Assembly: GCA_029255685.2 (NCBI GenBank)
Contig: CM055318.2
Span: 4,655,001-4,719,000 of the forward strand
Source of the DNA: Silene conica
Taxonomy: Eukaryota > Streptophyta > Magnoliopsida > Caryophyllales > Caryophyllaceae
Reading direction: 5' to 3'
DNA: 64,000 bases
The notes under the pieces were generated by a model that saw only the letters and a list, made by a program, of their open reading frames with translations, made no database searches and was not told the origin of the DNA. Positions 1 through 11,500 of the stretch are shown piece by piece. The first letter of the stretch is position 1. Every line of letters begins with the position of its first letter. The translations under genes were made by a program, and so were the position numbers.

Positions 1-556
1 GGATATCTCATTTTTGTAAAAATAGTCGAGTTTGGTGTCGGTGTTGGATCTTTGTAAACGTGTCTGAGTAACATAGATTATAATCACGTGGATGTGAATT
101 CTAAATTTCAATTTCTCGAGGATGTTTGCGCCATGGAATTGGAATTGGGCAGAACGAGGCGAGTTAGGTCACATCTATGACCCATACCTATTTAACAAGT
201 CTACATTAGGAGATTAGATAGTGATGGGATTGAAATGACTACTAACCCATAGGAGCTTGAGAACCCCAATTTTAAACTAGGTTAGAATTGTGAAAATAAA
301 TTGAACCCAATTTCACTTCCAAATCATTGAGTTTTCCAAACGCCTCAAATGTCTCAATTACGGAACTCAATTACAATTTTAGGTTCCTAAACATAATCTT
401 ACACATTTCTAAAAATAATCACACTTTACTATTCATCAACAGCAATAACAAAAACAACATTAACCCAGTGCCGAAATCGCTCTAACAAAATACATTAGCA
501 TCACAATTTTCTATCATAATTCAACAATTTCATAATCACAAGCAAGAAACACAAAC
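1..556 (-). other. probable first intron of the partial gene
   Basis: AT-rich sequence with no convincing coding frame. It lies downstream (minus strand) of the exon 557-845 and is most simply the start of its first intron. Nothing else recognised. Confidence 0.35.
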
Positions 557-845
557 CAGGATCATGCGCAATGATAGAATGACTCCTAGAAAGCGGAGTA
601 ACAGGCCGCTTCCCGGAAACAGGCGTAACCGACCTCTTCCCGGTCCGTTCAGAATTAGGGTTTGCAGCAACAGACGAAGACTTCGACGATCGACTCGACT
701 GATGATTTTGCACACCACCACCGCCATTACCACCACCAGCAGCATTGACACTCTTAGTCAATGAATTGGTAGAGAGGTTAAGTAAAGAAGCAGAAGAGGG
801 TGTCTGCCATGTTTGTCTCTCTTTACCCGATCGTTGCGTCGCCAT
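557..845 (-). CDS. first coding exon of an unidentified Ser/Pro/Gly-rich protein (partial gene)
   Basis: I do not recognise this gene. An ATG at 845 opens a frame that begins MATQRSGKERQTWQTP. The first 96 residues are polar and low in complexity: a Ser/Leu/Asn patch, a glycine run, a serine run, then two SVTP/PVTP-type repeats with basic residues (GKRSVTPVSGKRPVTPLSRS). This looks like a disordered, possibly phosphorylated N-terminal tail. The coding character stops after HDPG, exactly at a CCTG/GTTTGTG junction, which I take as the splice donor (phase 1). The gene would then continue beyond position 1, with positions 1-556 as intron. The ATG context GGCGACG is typical of an initiator. Upstream, 846-1130 is an AG/TG-rich 5' leader and proximal promoter. 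Exon call is moderately sure; function unknown. Confidence 0.55.
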
Positions 846-1536
846 TGTTGAAGATTATAGTATAATAATAAAGATTAAACTTTGAATTGAAGAAGAATGA
901 AGAAAGTAAGAAATGTGGGTTTTTGTTGTTGTTGTTTGGAGAAAGTGAAATGGGGAAATGGTGATAGATTGTTGTTCGTCATTGATTGATTGAAAGAGAA
1001 AATGATTGAAGGAAAGAAGGAAGATAGTGGGTTGCACGATGTAGTACACAAACTGGGACTTCGTCTACTAACTATTCTATTCTCTCAAGCTATCAATGTA
1101 TGATTGAGAGAGAGGTGTAAAGATGGAGAAAAAAGGCTTCCTTCTTATTTTTTCGAGGAGGTAGCCGGTAGGGTCGTAGACTCGTACGGATGTCAAATGT
1201 CAATCGTTACACTAGGTAGCCCATGAAATTTAAGACACGGGACACGACATTTAAATATAATAAAAAAATATATTTTATGGCTATAAATAATGTATACTTT
1301 TATTTTTATTATGTATTTGAAGTTAAATCCAAACGAGTAAAGGTACAATTCGACATTTATTATAACTAATTCTCATTTTTCCACTCAAATTCATCTTTTA
1401 ATCGATCTTTTTTAAAATTTTATACCCCGTCTAAGCTATAATATGTTTTGACATGTGTTCAATGAGTGTCGGGTGTCCGAGTGTCGGACACGGGACGACT
1501 AATTAGGAGAAGTGTCCGTGCTACCTAGTGACGTTA

Positions 1537-1865
1537 TACCATCCTAAGTAGAAGGTCGCCTTCATCGGGTTATCAACCTTATTTATCTGGACCAACTTAT
1601 ACCCTCTCAAGTAGAAGGTCATAACCTAGATCACCAATCCAATTATTTTTCCACGTTCCAACATTTTCAATCACTTTCGGTAAAGCAATTGTGTATTGCC
1701 ATGTGGAAGGTCACCATTTAGTGACCTCTTCTTATTCAGGATCGGCAATTGACCTCAACTTATTCAAGGTCGAGCTAATTATCGTCTAATGTCTTGTTAA
1801 TTAGGTAATTAGGGAGATACCCAACAAGATCGCGACCCAGTTGGCGACCTTGCATGGGGATGGTC
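1537..1865. mobile_element. Tourist-like (PIF/Harbinger) MITE, 329 bp
   Basis: The left end TACCATCCTAAGTAGAAGGT and the reverse complement of the right end GACCATCCCCATGCAAGGTC match over about 23 bp with mismatches. TTA flanks both sides (1534-1536 and 1866-1868), the 3-bp TSD typical of PIF/Harbinger. Internal AAGGTC motifs recur. The element at 35682-36219 has the same ends (GACCATCCCCAAGCA), so this is a family. No coding capacity. Confidence 0.65.
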
Positions 1866-2478
1866 TTATGGGCGAACCCGGCTAAGAGTAACCATAATTG
1901 TGTTCATTGGAGGAGTTCTTAATAGATGAACGAACTGATACCATTATTTGTAGAAGAATTTGGTTCATGACTGTATATGGACTCATCTTTGAGAATTTTA
2001 GAAGTGAGAGGATTGCGGGCGAGACTCATTTATAAACTTGGATGAACTTGTACTATTGTTTACATTATTTCTATAAGGTTGAGTTTGTAGTTTAGTGATG
2101 TGGTGGTGACGTGACGAAAAATAAATTTGTATGGATATGAGCCATTGTGGTTGCTCTAGCAAGGAGTGACGGACGCTAAAACTTGAAAAAATTTGGTTTA
2201 GAACATGCATTTTTGATACCCTAATTATTGTTGAATATTACTTAAATAAATGTTATCCTAATATATTATAAACATTTTGTGGTTCAATGGTAAAAGTTTT
2301 AGGTTCTCACTTCTCACCCATGATAATGTAGTAAGTGGATTATATATTTGATATACAATCATCAATTGTGTACTTTTTTAGCATTATTGTACTCCCTTAA
2401 ATTCCCGTAATATTTATTTTTTTAGGTCAAACTTTAAAAACATTGACCAAGATTATAGCTAAAATTATGAAACTTTAA

Positions 2479-2943
2479 AGGACTGTTTGGATTGAAAGAT
2501 TTAGAGGGAAAGAGAGGGATGAGGGGAGGGAATTGGGAGGACGAGAAATCAATTACTTCCTCCATTTATAAGTGTTCTTCTCATTCCATTTTGCACTTGG
2601 ATTAAGACAAACTAATAAAAGAATGATAAAGTAATGAAAGGAAGGTAATAAGTGGGGTTAGTAATGAAAAGAGAGTATTTTTTGTAATAAAAAAAATGAT
2701 AAAGTTGTAATTTGGTTATCTAAAATAGGAAAGAAAAAAAATGGGAAGAAAATAGGTAATTTGCCAAATAAGGGAAATGGGAAGAAAATAGGAAAATGGA
2801 GGAAGTATTTGGTTAGAAAAGGAAGGTAGAAGTAAGAAGGATGTGGACTAACACCTAATCCATTATCCCTCCTCTTTTCTCCCTTTCTTTTCCCTCCTTC
2901 CTTCCCTCCATTTCCCTCCTTTTTTGCTATTCAAATACACCCT
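2479..2943. mobile_element. purine/pyrimidine-rich inverted-repeat MITE hosting a Stowaway
   Basis: The left side (AGGACTGTTTGGATTGAAAG followed by GGGAGGG-rich purines) is an imperfect inverted complement of the right side (CCTCC/CTTCC-rich pyrimidines ending CAAATACACCCT). This reads as an old terminal-inverted-repeat element. I could not find a clean target-site duplication. A Stowaway MITE sits inside it. Confidence 0.4.
2556..2805. mobile_element. Stowaway MITE, 250 bp
   Basis: The ends are CTTCCTCCATTTA and its near inverse AAAATGGAGGAAG, flanked by TA on both sides (2554-2555 and 2806-2807). This is the Tc1/mariner Stowaway signature. The right third contains two tandem copies of a GGGAAATGGGAAGAAAATAG-like unit. 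It is inserted in the inverted-repeat element 2479-2943. Confidence 0.7.
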
Positions 2944-3184
2944 AAAAGACAGTATAAATCTGTTATGAAACTAGGGCGGATATAAAAAATTTGTTTTTAC
3001 ACAAAAAAAGTCATGTATATAAATCATACAAGTTATAGGCTGGGTTGGATTTAATACGAGTTAAATATCTCATTTGGTCGTGTCCGCGGGTTACCTATAC
3101 TGCAAATTTATACATAATTCTTTTTAGAAAGTGAATCTATATAACAATTAACATTTGACATTTAACATTTTTTTATCAGCAACT

Positions 3185-3382
3185 CTCCCTTGTAAGTTGT
3201 AACGGGCTTATCCGTCACAAGTTTACGATATGTCAAATACGACTCATATTGGTAGGCAAGACAAAACAGTTTGCTACTACCTAGTATTCTACTTTTGTCT
3301 TATCTCCCTACATCGATTACTTGACCCGTCGCAAGCTTACGACGAATATCTCCGTCACAAATGAGAATTTGTGATTTTTCAC
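3185..3382. mobile_element. degenerate Mutator-type MITE (CACAAATTCTCAT family)
   Basis: It contains the family modules TCCGTCACAAGTTTACGA, CCGTCGCAAGCTTACGACG and the terminal CCGTCACAAATGAGAATTTG. The same modules occur in elements at 18606, 19316, 35969, 37005 and 49532. Left boundary and TSD are not clear here. Confidence 0.45.
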
Positions 3383-3792
3383 ATTACAACTCTAAAAGTG
3401 TATGTTCGTGTAAAATTAAAGTTAATGACTAATGTAAAACAAACCCTTAATAGCAACACTCCAAAAGTCAAAACGACACAATAGACCTGACTCGGTTGAC
3501 TATTGACCCGTAAACAGTTAATACCTGCATTTGAACCATACCCGAAATAACTGATGAACAATGCCCGTAAAATGTCCTGAAATAGAAATGATCCTTCACA
3601 CAAAATGCCTTGTCACGTTTGCTTTCAGCACATATATAAAACAGAAAACAAGTATAAAGCGTCTTGTTTATAACAGACAAGAAAACGGATAATACTTCTC
3701 AGTTCTCACACAATACGTAGGAAGGGCAAGTGGGGAAATGGAGCGAGCACCTATGGATAATGTCAGTTGCATATTGTGAGAGGGGCACTATC

Positions 3793-4045
3793 CGTCTTCA
3801 ATGAGAATTTGCGAAACAAGTAAGCAACCTTTCCTGACATCAGCACTTATGAAAAACAAGTTGAATGCAGTGAGTTCTCCAATGTCGTATCAAAAATCCA
3901 TATACATGCAATGAGAATTTGTGACGGATAGTCTACGTCTTCAATGAGAATATGCGAAAGAAGTAAGCAACCATTACTGACACCAGCACTTATGAAAAAC
4001 AAGTTGAATGCAGTGTTCTCCAATGTGGTATCAAAAATCCATACA
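3793..4045 (+). repeat. 110-bp direct duplication, two copies
   Basis: Positions 3793-3903 and 3936-4045 are near-identical direct copies. Both run from CGTCTTCAATGAGAAT through TATGAAAAACAAGTTGAATG to TCAAAAATCCATA and are separated by about 32 bp. The TATCCGTCTTCAATGAGAAT start resembles the end of the Mutator-type MITE family, so the duplication probably involves a MITE end. It lies just 3' of the PPR gene; the open frames here are not convincing genes. Confidence 0.75.
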
Positions 4046-4405
4046 CACACAAGAGAAGAAGCAGAGAAGATGGCAGTTGCAATGGTGGCAGATGACAACC
4101 ATAGCTGTCTGGAAGAAGCACCAGGCCTGATAGATACATCTGTGGATCATTCTCGACTTCTCGTATATGACAGCATTAAGAACTTGAAATGCACCTCGAC
4201 TGTCAGCCTGACCGACATATCAGCACTGTCTTATTATATATGCAAGTGTCTCTGTCAGTCTTCCTGCTGTGCTTAGCTTGCAAATAAAAACTTCAACTGT
4301 CCAGTTCAAATTCCCATAAACAACAAAACAGTGTACATTCATGGCTCAACTTTGTTGCGGAGTACTCTGTATCTCGACCTAGATTGTGCACTGATTATAG
4401 TAATG

Positions 4406-6565
4406 TTACCAATAATCTTTACACGAACAAGAACCATCAACAAAATGATGGATGCGTGTAATGTCTCGAACTACAATCTTTCTTCCAGTAATTTGGGAAA
4501 AAATCTTGATGGCAGCATGACAATCATCACAAATCCGTACATTTTTCAGAACTCGGATTACATAGTCTGGGGGAGTAGTAATCAATGCAAATGCAATAGC
4601 CAATTTCTCGCTGTGATACTGAAGAAGGTGATCTTTCTCTTCCTCCTCTAAATCAAACAGAGAAAAATCTTTTACGGGTAAATATCCCGCTGCTCGAGAA
4701 TCCTTGAGTAAATCCTCTAATTTAGCATATATTTGATGAGCCATGGGATGTGAATTGTCACAGGCAACAAACTCATGAACAATTCCATCCACATTAATCA
4801 GGCTACACCCTGATATCTTTCTAATCCCTTGCATCCTCATTTTTTTGAATCTTTTCCTTGTTCTTTCGGCATCATGCCACTTACTGTTTGCTGCGTACAG
4901 ATTTGATAAGAGAACGTAATATCCGAGATTCAAAGGTTGTAGCTTGATCAACTGTTGTACCACAAATTCACCAAGAAGGGTGTTTCGGTATAATCTACAC
5001 CCACCAAGCAGTGCTCCCCAAACTTGTTCATTTGGGTCCATAGGCATTATTTGAATCAATTGACGAGCTTCATCGAATAACCCTGCCCGACTTAGAAGCT
5101 CAACCATACAACCATAATGTTCAATAGTAGGTGTAAGGCTAAAGATAGACTCCATGCCATTGAATAATTTTCTCCCTTGATCGACAAGACCGGCATGTCT
5201 ACAGCCAGAAAGCAGGCCAAAAATAGTCCGAGAATTAGACTGAACACCAAGTTTCTCCATCTGCGCAAAAACAGCAAAGGCAATGTTAACATAGCCATTA
5301 GTAGATAAGGTACTGATTATAGCATTCCACACAACAATGTCTCTCTTTTTGGTCTCTCTAAATGATGTCCATGCTAGCTCTATATTACCGCATTTTGCAT
5401 ACATGTCCATTAGCGCGGTTCTAAGAACAGGATCAGAAGCGAATTTACTTGTTTCAATGGAGCGGATTATTGCCTGCTCTCCCAAACCTATTTCCCCAAC
5501 CCCAACCCCAACCCCAAGCCTTGTACAAGCCTCTAGAACATGAAGCAATGTGCAAGTATCCGGTTCAACTTGCTCTCTTTCCATCTCGGAATACACTTCC
5601 AACGCTTCATTTGCTAAATCATTAAGGACATAGCCTTGGATCATAGTAGTCCAAGAAATCACATCCTTCTCTTGCATTTGATCAAAGACACGCACGGCTT
5701 TGTCCATACAACCACACTTAGCATACATATCAATCAATTTCGTATTAACACCAACACCTCTCCTTATTCCATTCATATCGACATATCTATGAACCCACTC
5801 CCCAATCTCAAGCTGCCTACGATCAGCACACGCAGACAATAATCTAACAAGCGCAAAACTATCCGGCCTTAAACCCTTCTCCAAAAACATCTTAAACAAC
5901 TCAACAGCTTCATGAAAATGGCTGCCATTAATGTAACCGCTCATAATAGCAGTCCATGAAAAAACACATCTCTCAGGCATTTCATCGAACACCTTCTGTG
6001 CATAACCAACATAACCACAACCACCATACATACTGATCAAACTATTATTCACATAAACATCTCCATCAAGATTCAACTTGATTATCAAATTATGCATCTT
6101 CAAACCCAGGTTATAATCGGAAACACGAGCACAAGCCTTGAGAACAAAGGGGCAAGTAAAATGATTAGGCAATAAACCATAATAAGATCGCATGGCATGA
6201 AAGTAATTAATGGAATCATGAAACAAATCAGCAGAAACTAAGCCTCTAATCATGGTGTTAAAGAGAATGATATTAGGGTTACGGGTATGATTAAAGATAC
6301 GGTGAGCGTAATGAATGTTGCCAAAGTGAAAAGAGTAACCGAGAATGGTGTTAAGGAGGGTGCGGTGTTGGGATAAACCAAGACGAAAGAGACGGGCATG
6401 CGCATGTTTGAGGTGTTTGAATGATTTGCCGCCATTGATGATCAAGTAGTTTTTAAGTTGCAGTGATTTTGAAATAGGTATAGCGGTTGAAGTTGAACAC
6501 TGGGTTTCGTATAGGACTTTAAATATGTTGTTCATCTTGTCAAAAGACTCAAAAGTTGGAAACAA
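4406..6565 (-). CDS. pentatricopeptide repeat protein, PLS subfamily with E and DYW domains (At3g08820-like)
   Basis: A single-exon 719-aa organellar RNA-editing factor type protein. From about residue 100 to 560 it consists of consecutive PPR motifs of P, L and S type (for example VYVNNSLISMYGGCGYVGYA and WNAIISTLSTNGYVNIAFAV). An E/E+ region follows (KISGCSLINVDGIVHEF), then a C-terminal DYW cytidine-deaminase-like domain. That domain keeps the zinc/catalytic signature H651-S-E653 and C679-x2-C682-H, and ends in the canonical DYW tripeptide (717-719). The order and wording of motifs match Arabidopsis At3g08820 (685 aa) from memory. Members of this class bind organellar transcripts and direct C-to-U editing; the target is not predictable from what I can see. 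The start could be M1 or M11 (MNNIF); the N-terminus is weakly targeting-like. A GVGVGVGEIG insertion in the middle comes from a short CCCCAA repeat (5499-5516). It appears intact. Confidence 0.93.
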   Translation of the reverse strand: MFPTFESFDKMNNIFKVLYETQCSTSTAIPISKSLQLKNYLIINGGKSFKHLKHAHARLFRLGLSQHRTLLNTILGYSFHFGNIHYAHRIFNHTRNPNIILFNTMIRGLVSADLFHDSINYFHAMRSYYGLLPNHFTCPFVLKACARVSDYNLGLKMHNLIIKLNLDGDVYVNNSLISMYGGCGYVGYAQKVFDEMPERCVFSWTAIMSGYINGSHFHEAVELFKMFLEKGLRPDSFALVRLLSACADRRQLEIGEWVHRYVDMNGIRRGVGVNTKLIDMYAKCGCMDKAVRVFDQMQEKDVISWTTMIQGYVLNDLANEALEVYSEMEREQVEPDTCTLLHVLEACTRLGVGVGVGEIGLGEQAIIRSIETSKFASDPVLRTALMDMYAKCGNIELAWTSFRETKKRDIVVWNAIISTLSTNGYVNIAFAVFAQMEKLGVQSNSRTIFGLLSGCRHAGLVDQGRKLFNGMESIFSLTPTIEHYGCMVELLSRAGLFDEARQLIQIMPMDPNEQVWGALLGGCRLYRNTLLGEFVVQQLIKLQPLNLGYYVLLSNLYAANSKWHDAERTRKRFKKMRMQGIRKISGCSLINVDGIVHEFVACDNSHPMAHQIYAKLEDLLKDSRAAGYLPVKDFSLFDLEEEEKDHLLQYHSEKLAIAFALITTPPDYVIRVLKNVRICDDCHAAIKIFSQITGRKIVVRDITRIHHFVDGSCSCKDYW

Positions 6566-8544
6566 TAGCTTAGTTTTACACTTTTACCTCTTGTACGGGT
6601 TTGCGAGAGTTTAACTTAACTCGTACACGTCTATGTCCGTATCTCCGTACCCGTGTTCAGAGAGATTAAATGATCGGCGGAAACATAGTTTTTATATATG
6701 GAGTAGAATATTTTAGATATTTTCACTTGTTTTAAATTTACTGGATAAAATGGGAGGAGATTGATAGAGGAGTTAAAATCTGAAAATAAGTTTTATTGGA
6801 TGAGAGAATCGTGTTTCAAGGGAGGAAAGAGAGGGGAAGGGTAATATAGGTATTAATTTAGGTTTGAATTAAAAAGGGAAGAAATAAACCGATTTCCATC
6901 ATTTTTTAGCAATTCCGTCATATTGGTAGTAATCGTGTAAGTTTTTACACTTATTAGGTTGTTATTTGAATAATTAAACATATTAGATAGTAATATGCAA
7001 AAATTTAGAACTATTAGGTAGTAATATGCTAAATAACCTAATATAATTGATATATATATTTGAAATTACGTTGCAAATTGTAAATTTTATGTCATTCAAA
7101 ATATTATTTTAGTATAGTAAATTTCATACAATTTATAAATGTGTAACAATTTTTATTGTATTGATAAATTGTATAAATGAATTAAATTGATTTTTTGTGC
7201 AATTTTGATTGGAAATATAAAAATTTAAAATTGGATTCAATTTCACTTAAACTCAAAATTATGAAGTTTAATCATTGCATTTGAAACTTATGAGATTTAC
7301 TCAAAGTTATGAAGCCTAATCGCCACTTTTGCTGTTTTTTTTATCTTATACACAATATATGACTTTTATCGAGTACAATAATAGAATATAACCATTTTAC
7401 AAAGTAATCGGGATCTTGGTGGATTACACACTCAATTATTTACGTAATTGCTCATTCATGCACGCTTTTTGCTCTTTCATGGATTCTTTTTCATTATTTT
7501 TCCATTTTATACCCTTCACTTACCAACAGAAAAAAAACAAAAAAGAAAAAAAAACCTTAATTCCCCCTCACATAATTAATCGAATTTATCTAATCTATCA
7601 AAATTACACAATTATGGATATTAATTCTCCCCTAATTGAATTAGGGTTTGTTTACCTCTTTTATTTTGTTCTTTTTCTTCCTTATTCTTCTTTTTTCAAT
7701 TATTGTCTGAGACAAAGGCTTCAATTATATAATTGAAGAAGATTGAATGTTTTTCCTTGAATTTTGGATTGTTTGTTTTCCTTACCATATTGCATCATAG
7801 CAACGGATGGTAGGTTCTCTACAATGAGTTCATATTAATGTTAATGTTGAATATACTGAACATGTCAGAGACTATAACAACAAATCGTTTTTGTCGTCTT
7901 GATTTCATATTTCTGTAGTAAGGTGCGTTGCTTGATTGAATATAGAGACTTTAGAGAGAAAAAATATAGAGAATTGAATATAGAGAGAAAAATGAAAATT
8001 GGGGAGATAAAATAAATGGGTAAAATGGTCATTTATAAAAGAATAAAATTTGTCCATAAATGAGCATCACCCATTATTTATTGTACCCTCGTACAAATAA
8101 ATTTTATAGACTAGACAACAGCCTTACACAATAATGAGTGTCTATCAATGAAGGCTTCAACTCTAGTGGATAAAGGCTCGATTTTGCTACTTCCCCGTAT
8201 AAATAAAACCACTATACTATGGAGTAATAATTTGAGATACAAACCCAAGAATCAGACCCTTAGACATGCACCTCTACATAAAAGAAATACAATGATAAAA
8301 ATTGATGAAATCACAAGAATATTAATGAGATATAATTATCAAAATTGATGTATCACCTATAAAACAGGGTTGTCTAATTTGTGTTGTAATATACCCAAAA
8401 CAAATGGGTAACGAGGATGGGTAATACATGTATGTAATGTTGTATGGTGTCTATGATAAATATAATTGCAAATCAGTTCATAGTTCTGTGTACTTGAGCG
8501 GATTCGGTAATCCAGCAAAAATAATAACCTCGGAGACCGTCTCA
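6566..8544. other. AT-rich intergenic region
   Basis: Holds the presumptive PPR promoter (6566-6720) and the 3' flank of the transporter gene. It is AT-rich with poly-A/T patches. Small open frames here, including 7416-7736 on the plus strand, are low-complexity and lack any family signature. I see nothing else. Confidence 0.5.
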
Positions 8545-11500
8545 TCAAAAACTATCGATGATTGCAGAGAGAGCGGAATATGTCCCAAAAACCGATGAAA
8601 CTGTGCCAATAGCAATGACCACAACACAGATTGACACCTACAGTAAAAAGATTAAACTAGTCAATGAAAAGAGGCGAGAGGTTTTCGCCAATTCAAGCAA
8701 CTAAGTTTGTGGAGAGAAACAGAGATCGAAAAGGAGTAAGGGAATAATAGAAGACGGTAAAATCAAATCAGTGAAGACGATCAATATAAATCCACATATC
8801 AGGGAATGATGTTCGATAGCTCCTATGTCTTACCTGTACACGCGTAACCTTGTCACGTAATATGCTCAAGTAGCACGCACACGGCAATATTAGAGTCTGT
8901 CAAAATAAACACAGAGAAGTCAGGGTAACGCGGAATGAGAAAAGGGTAAACCCACAACAAAATTTTCATGTACCATGTAATGTATGGGAATGGCTACATG
9001 TTGTCACTAAGAAAAATGTTGAAAAAGCTTGTATTTTCCTTTTGTGTAATTATGGAGAGAGTAGAAATATTGCGAGCGGGAAAATGAACAAAGGAACGCA
9101 TTGAAGTTTGGTTACCTCGCCAAAAATGGATGACTATCTTGGAAACAATTAATGTGAGCGTTCCCCCACGAGAGGGGACGTGCCCAACAGGTTAGATGCG
9201 GGGTAATGTTTAGAAACGACTCGTCTACAGTTGAACTATAATCGTTACAATGTTAAAGAAAAAAAACATGAAGTACTTACAACAAGCATGGTGAGCAATG
9301 ATCCAATTAACGCCATTACTAGACCTGCAAAACAACAGGAAATATATGAAGATGCGAGGAGGTCATCAAATAAGTTAACATAGAAATACAAAGAATAATA
9401 ATCTGAAACTCGTTAGGTAATACGGAGAACATAATGTTCAACTTTATGAGGTTTGAAAATAAGAGGTTTATGAAGTTTTAAGATCAACGTGAGGCTTCAA
9501 AAACCGTTTTATCTTTTTTTTGATGACGAGGGGTTTAATCCCCCGGGCCCATGCATTCCCGCACCACCACATGGACCATGTAAGCTACCCCTAGGGGGCT
9601 GCAGTGGCCAAGTGGTCATCGCCCCATCTGGTAATCGAACCTGAGACCTCTCATCTCCTGCATTTTTGCAAGCTTTAAGGTTTAACTCAGTTACCACTGG
9701 ACTAACACCACTTGGTTAAAACCGTTTTATCTTAAAAGTTAAACCTATAGGTTTGACCATAACCTCGTGATCTTCTAGCCTAATTAAAGATGTTCTGTCA
9801 TTACCGAAGGAAGAAAGGACAGATGAAACAAATCTCAATAACCATCCCTCCGACTAAACCAGATCTAGGGAGTGAAGCTTACCGAAAAAGGGGATGCAAA
9901 GACCGACCACCAAGGAGGATAGTACTAGCGCTGTTCGAATGAGAATCGGATATAAGTGAGATTTGAGATGGCGTGATGGTATCAACTCCTCCAAACACAT
10001 TGCGACTGGTGAAATGGTCAAAGCGTATGTGGTTGTAATTAAGGAAATGGAAAGGACCTATATGCTTTCACTACACAGAGTAAACATGCAAGATATTCAT
10101 ATGAACTATCAAAATAACATTATGTTATTCTCTTCTGTCTCAGATGATGACACCAGTAGGCAGTACCAGATCATGCAAGAAACTAAATAATCTGATACCG
10201 TACGACTCGAGGAACTGCAGAAGTGCCTCAAACCTCTAGTTATTCCTTTTAAGTGGCCCATTTCGGATTTTCAGGCATCCATAGATTAGAAAACTTAGCA
10301 ATTAATCAACCAATATAAAGGATATTTTGTAAATGGATTCACCACCTGCAACCACAACCAGAGAGCAACTCGTTAATATAATAAATTTCCTAACACAAAT
10401 TCAGAAAAAAAGTAGATATTCAGAATGATTAGCTAGAGTTTCAATCTGCAACTCTTTTCGCAAGTAATTTGCTGGACCCAGGATCAACTAGTCAGAACAT
10501 ATTCAGTGAGAATTACAGAACCTTAATTTAACCTTTCTGCCAGAAGTCCATTTATTTCATATTTAAGTTCTAACTTGGGTTTGCTAAAATAAGACGTGGA
10601 TATGTGAAAAATTCAATTCTATTGCTATTGTGAAAAGTATCACACACATTAATAGATCTGATTACAGCAAGGATCTACAATTCCTGGCATGATGCAATTG
10701 GTGGTAAGTTAGCGGAAACAAAAGTGAACAAATCAGTTTGATATCAGTTCAGGCATGCATGGAAATGACTACGCTCTGTCAGGATTCAGGAACATTTGCA
10801 TCAATTCAGCTTGTTCTATAATTAATGAGTGAACTTCGCTAGTAACAGGTCCCGATATTCCACATTTATCAAACTGATTTACAAGTCATAAGCTCAAGTA
10901 ATTCACAATTTCACACTTTAAGGGTAATCAAAAGAGAGACCATCTTAATCATACCGTTGTCCAGACAGCCAATTTGGACGCAACCAAATTTGGAGGCATG
11001 TTAAGGGTGAACTGTGATTGTGCTGATTCGCCAAACATCAGGTATCCAAGAACAGCAGCTCCGCCACACAATAAAGTAGTAATACCAAAGCTGCAAAGCC
11101 AGAAACCTTTTTCTTTAGTCTATGCTTAATACTCTTCCACTTTAAGATAACTCGGTACACAAAACAATCACAAACAATATTCGGCTGTGCACAATGAGAA
11201 ATGAGGAAGGCTATCACGTAGGGAGTTATCAAGAGGCTGCTCAACTCCATGTTGGAAATTGTAATGGTTACAAGAAAAGGGTATATTCTGTAGCAGTCAT
11301 AGAGGTCTCAGTTCAATAGTCTTCTCAGAATTTGATGATGGAAACAAGAAAGCCAATGTAAATTTATCAAGTAAGCCTAGGATGGTATTTTAACCAATTC
11401 TAACATTCTTCTCAAATTTCATGTAGAGAAGACAGGATCATGGACACAAGCCCAAGATGGAGGTAAGAACTACATCCCTGTATCAGAGAAGTTGTTTTCA

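Noticed and set aside
3944-4276. 110-codon plus-strand frame with a plausible-looking middle
   Set aside because: It starts inside the 110-bp duplication and has no known family; more likely the PPR 3' flank.
7416-7736. 106-codon plus-strand open frame in AT-rich DNA
   Set aside because: Phe/Tyr/Lys-rich low-complexity translation, no splice context and no similarity I recognise.
9600-9700. A tRNA gene
   Set aside because: A and B boxes are present but there is no cloverleaf acceptor stem, and an A tail plus TSD show it is a SINE.
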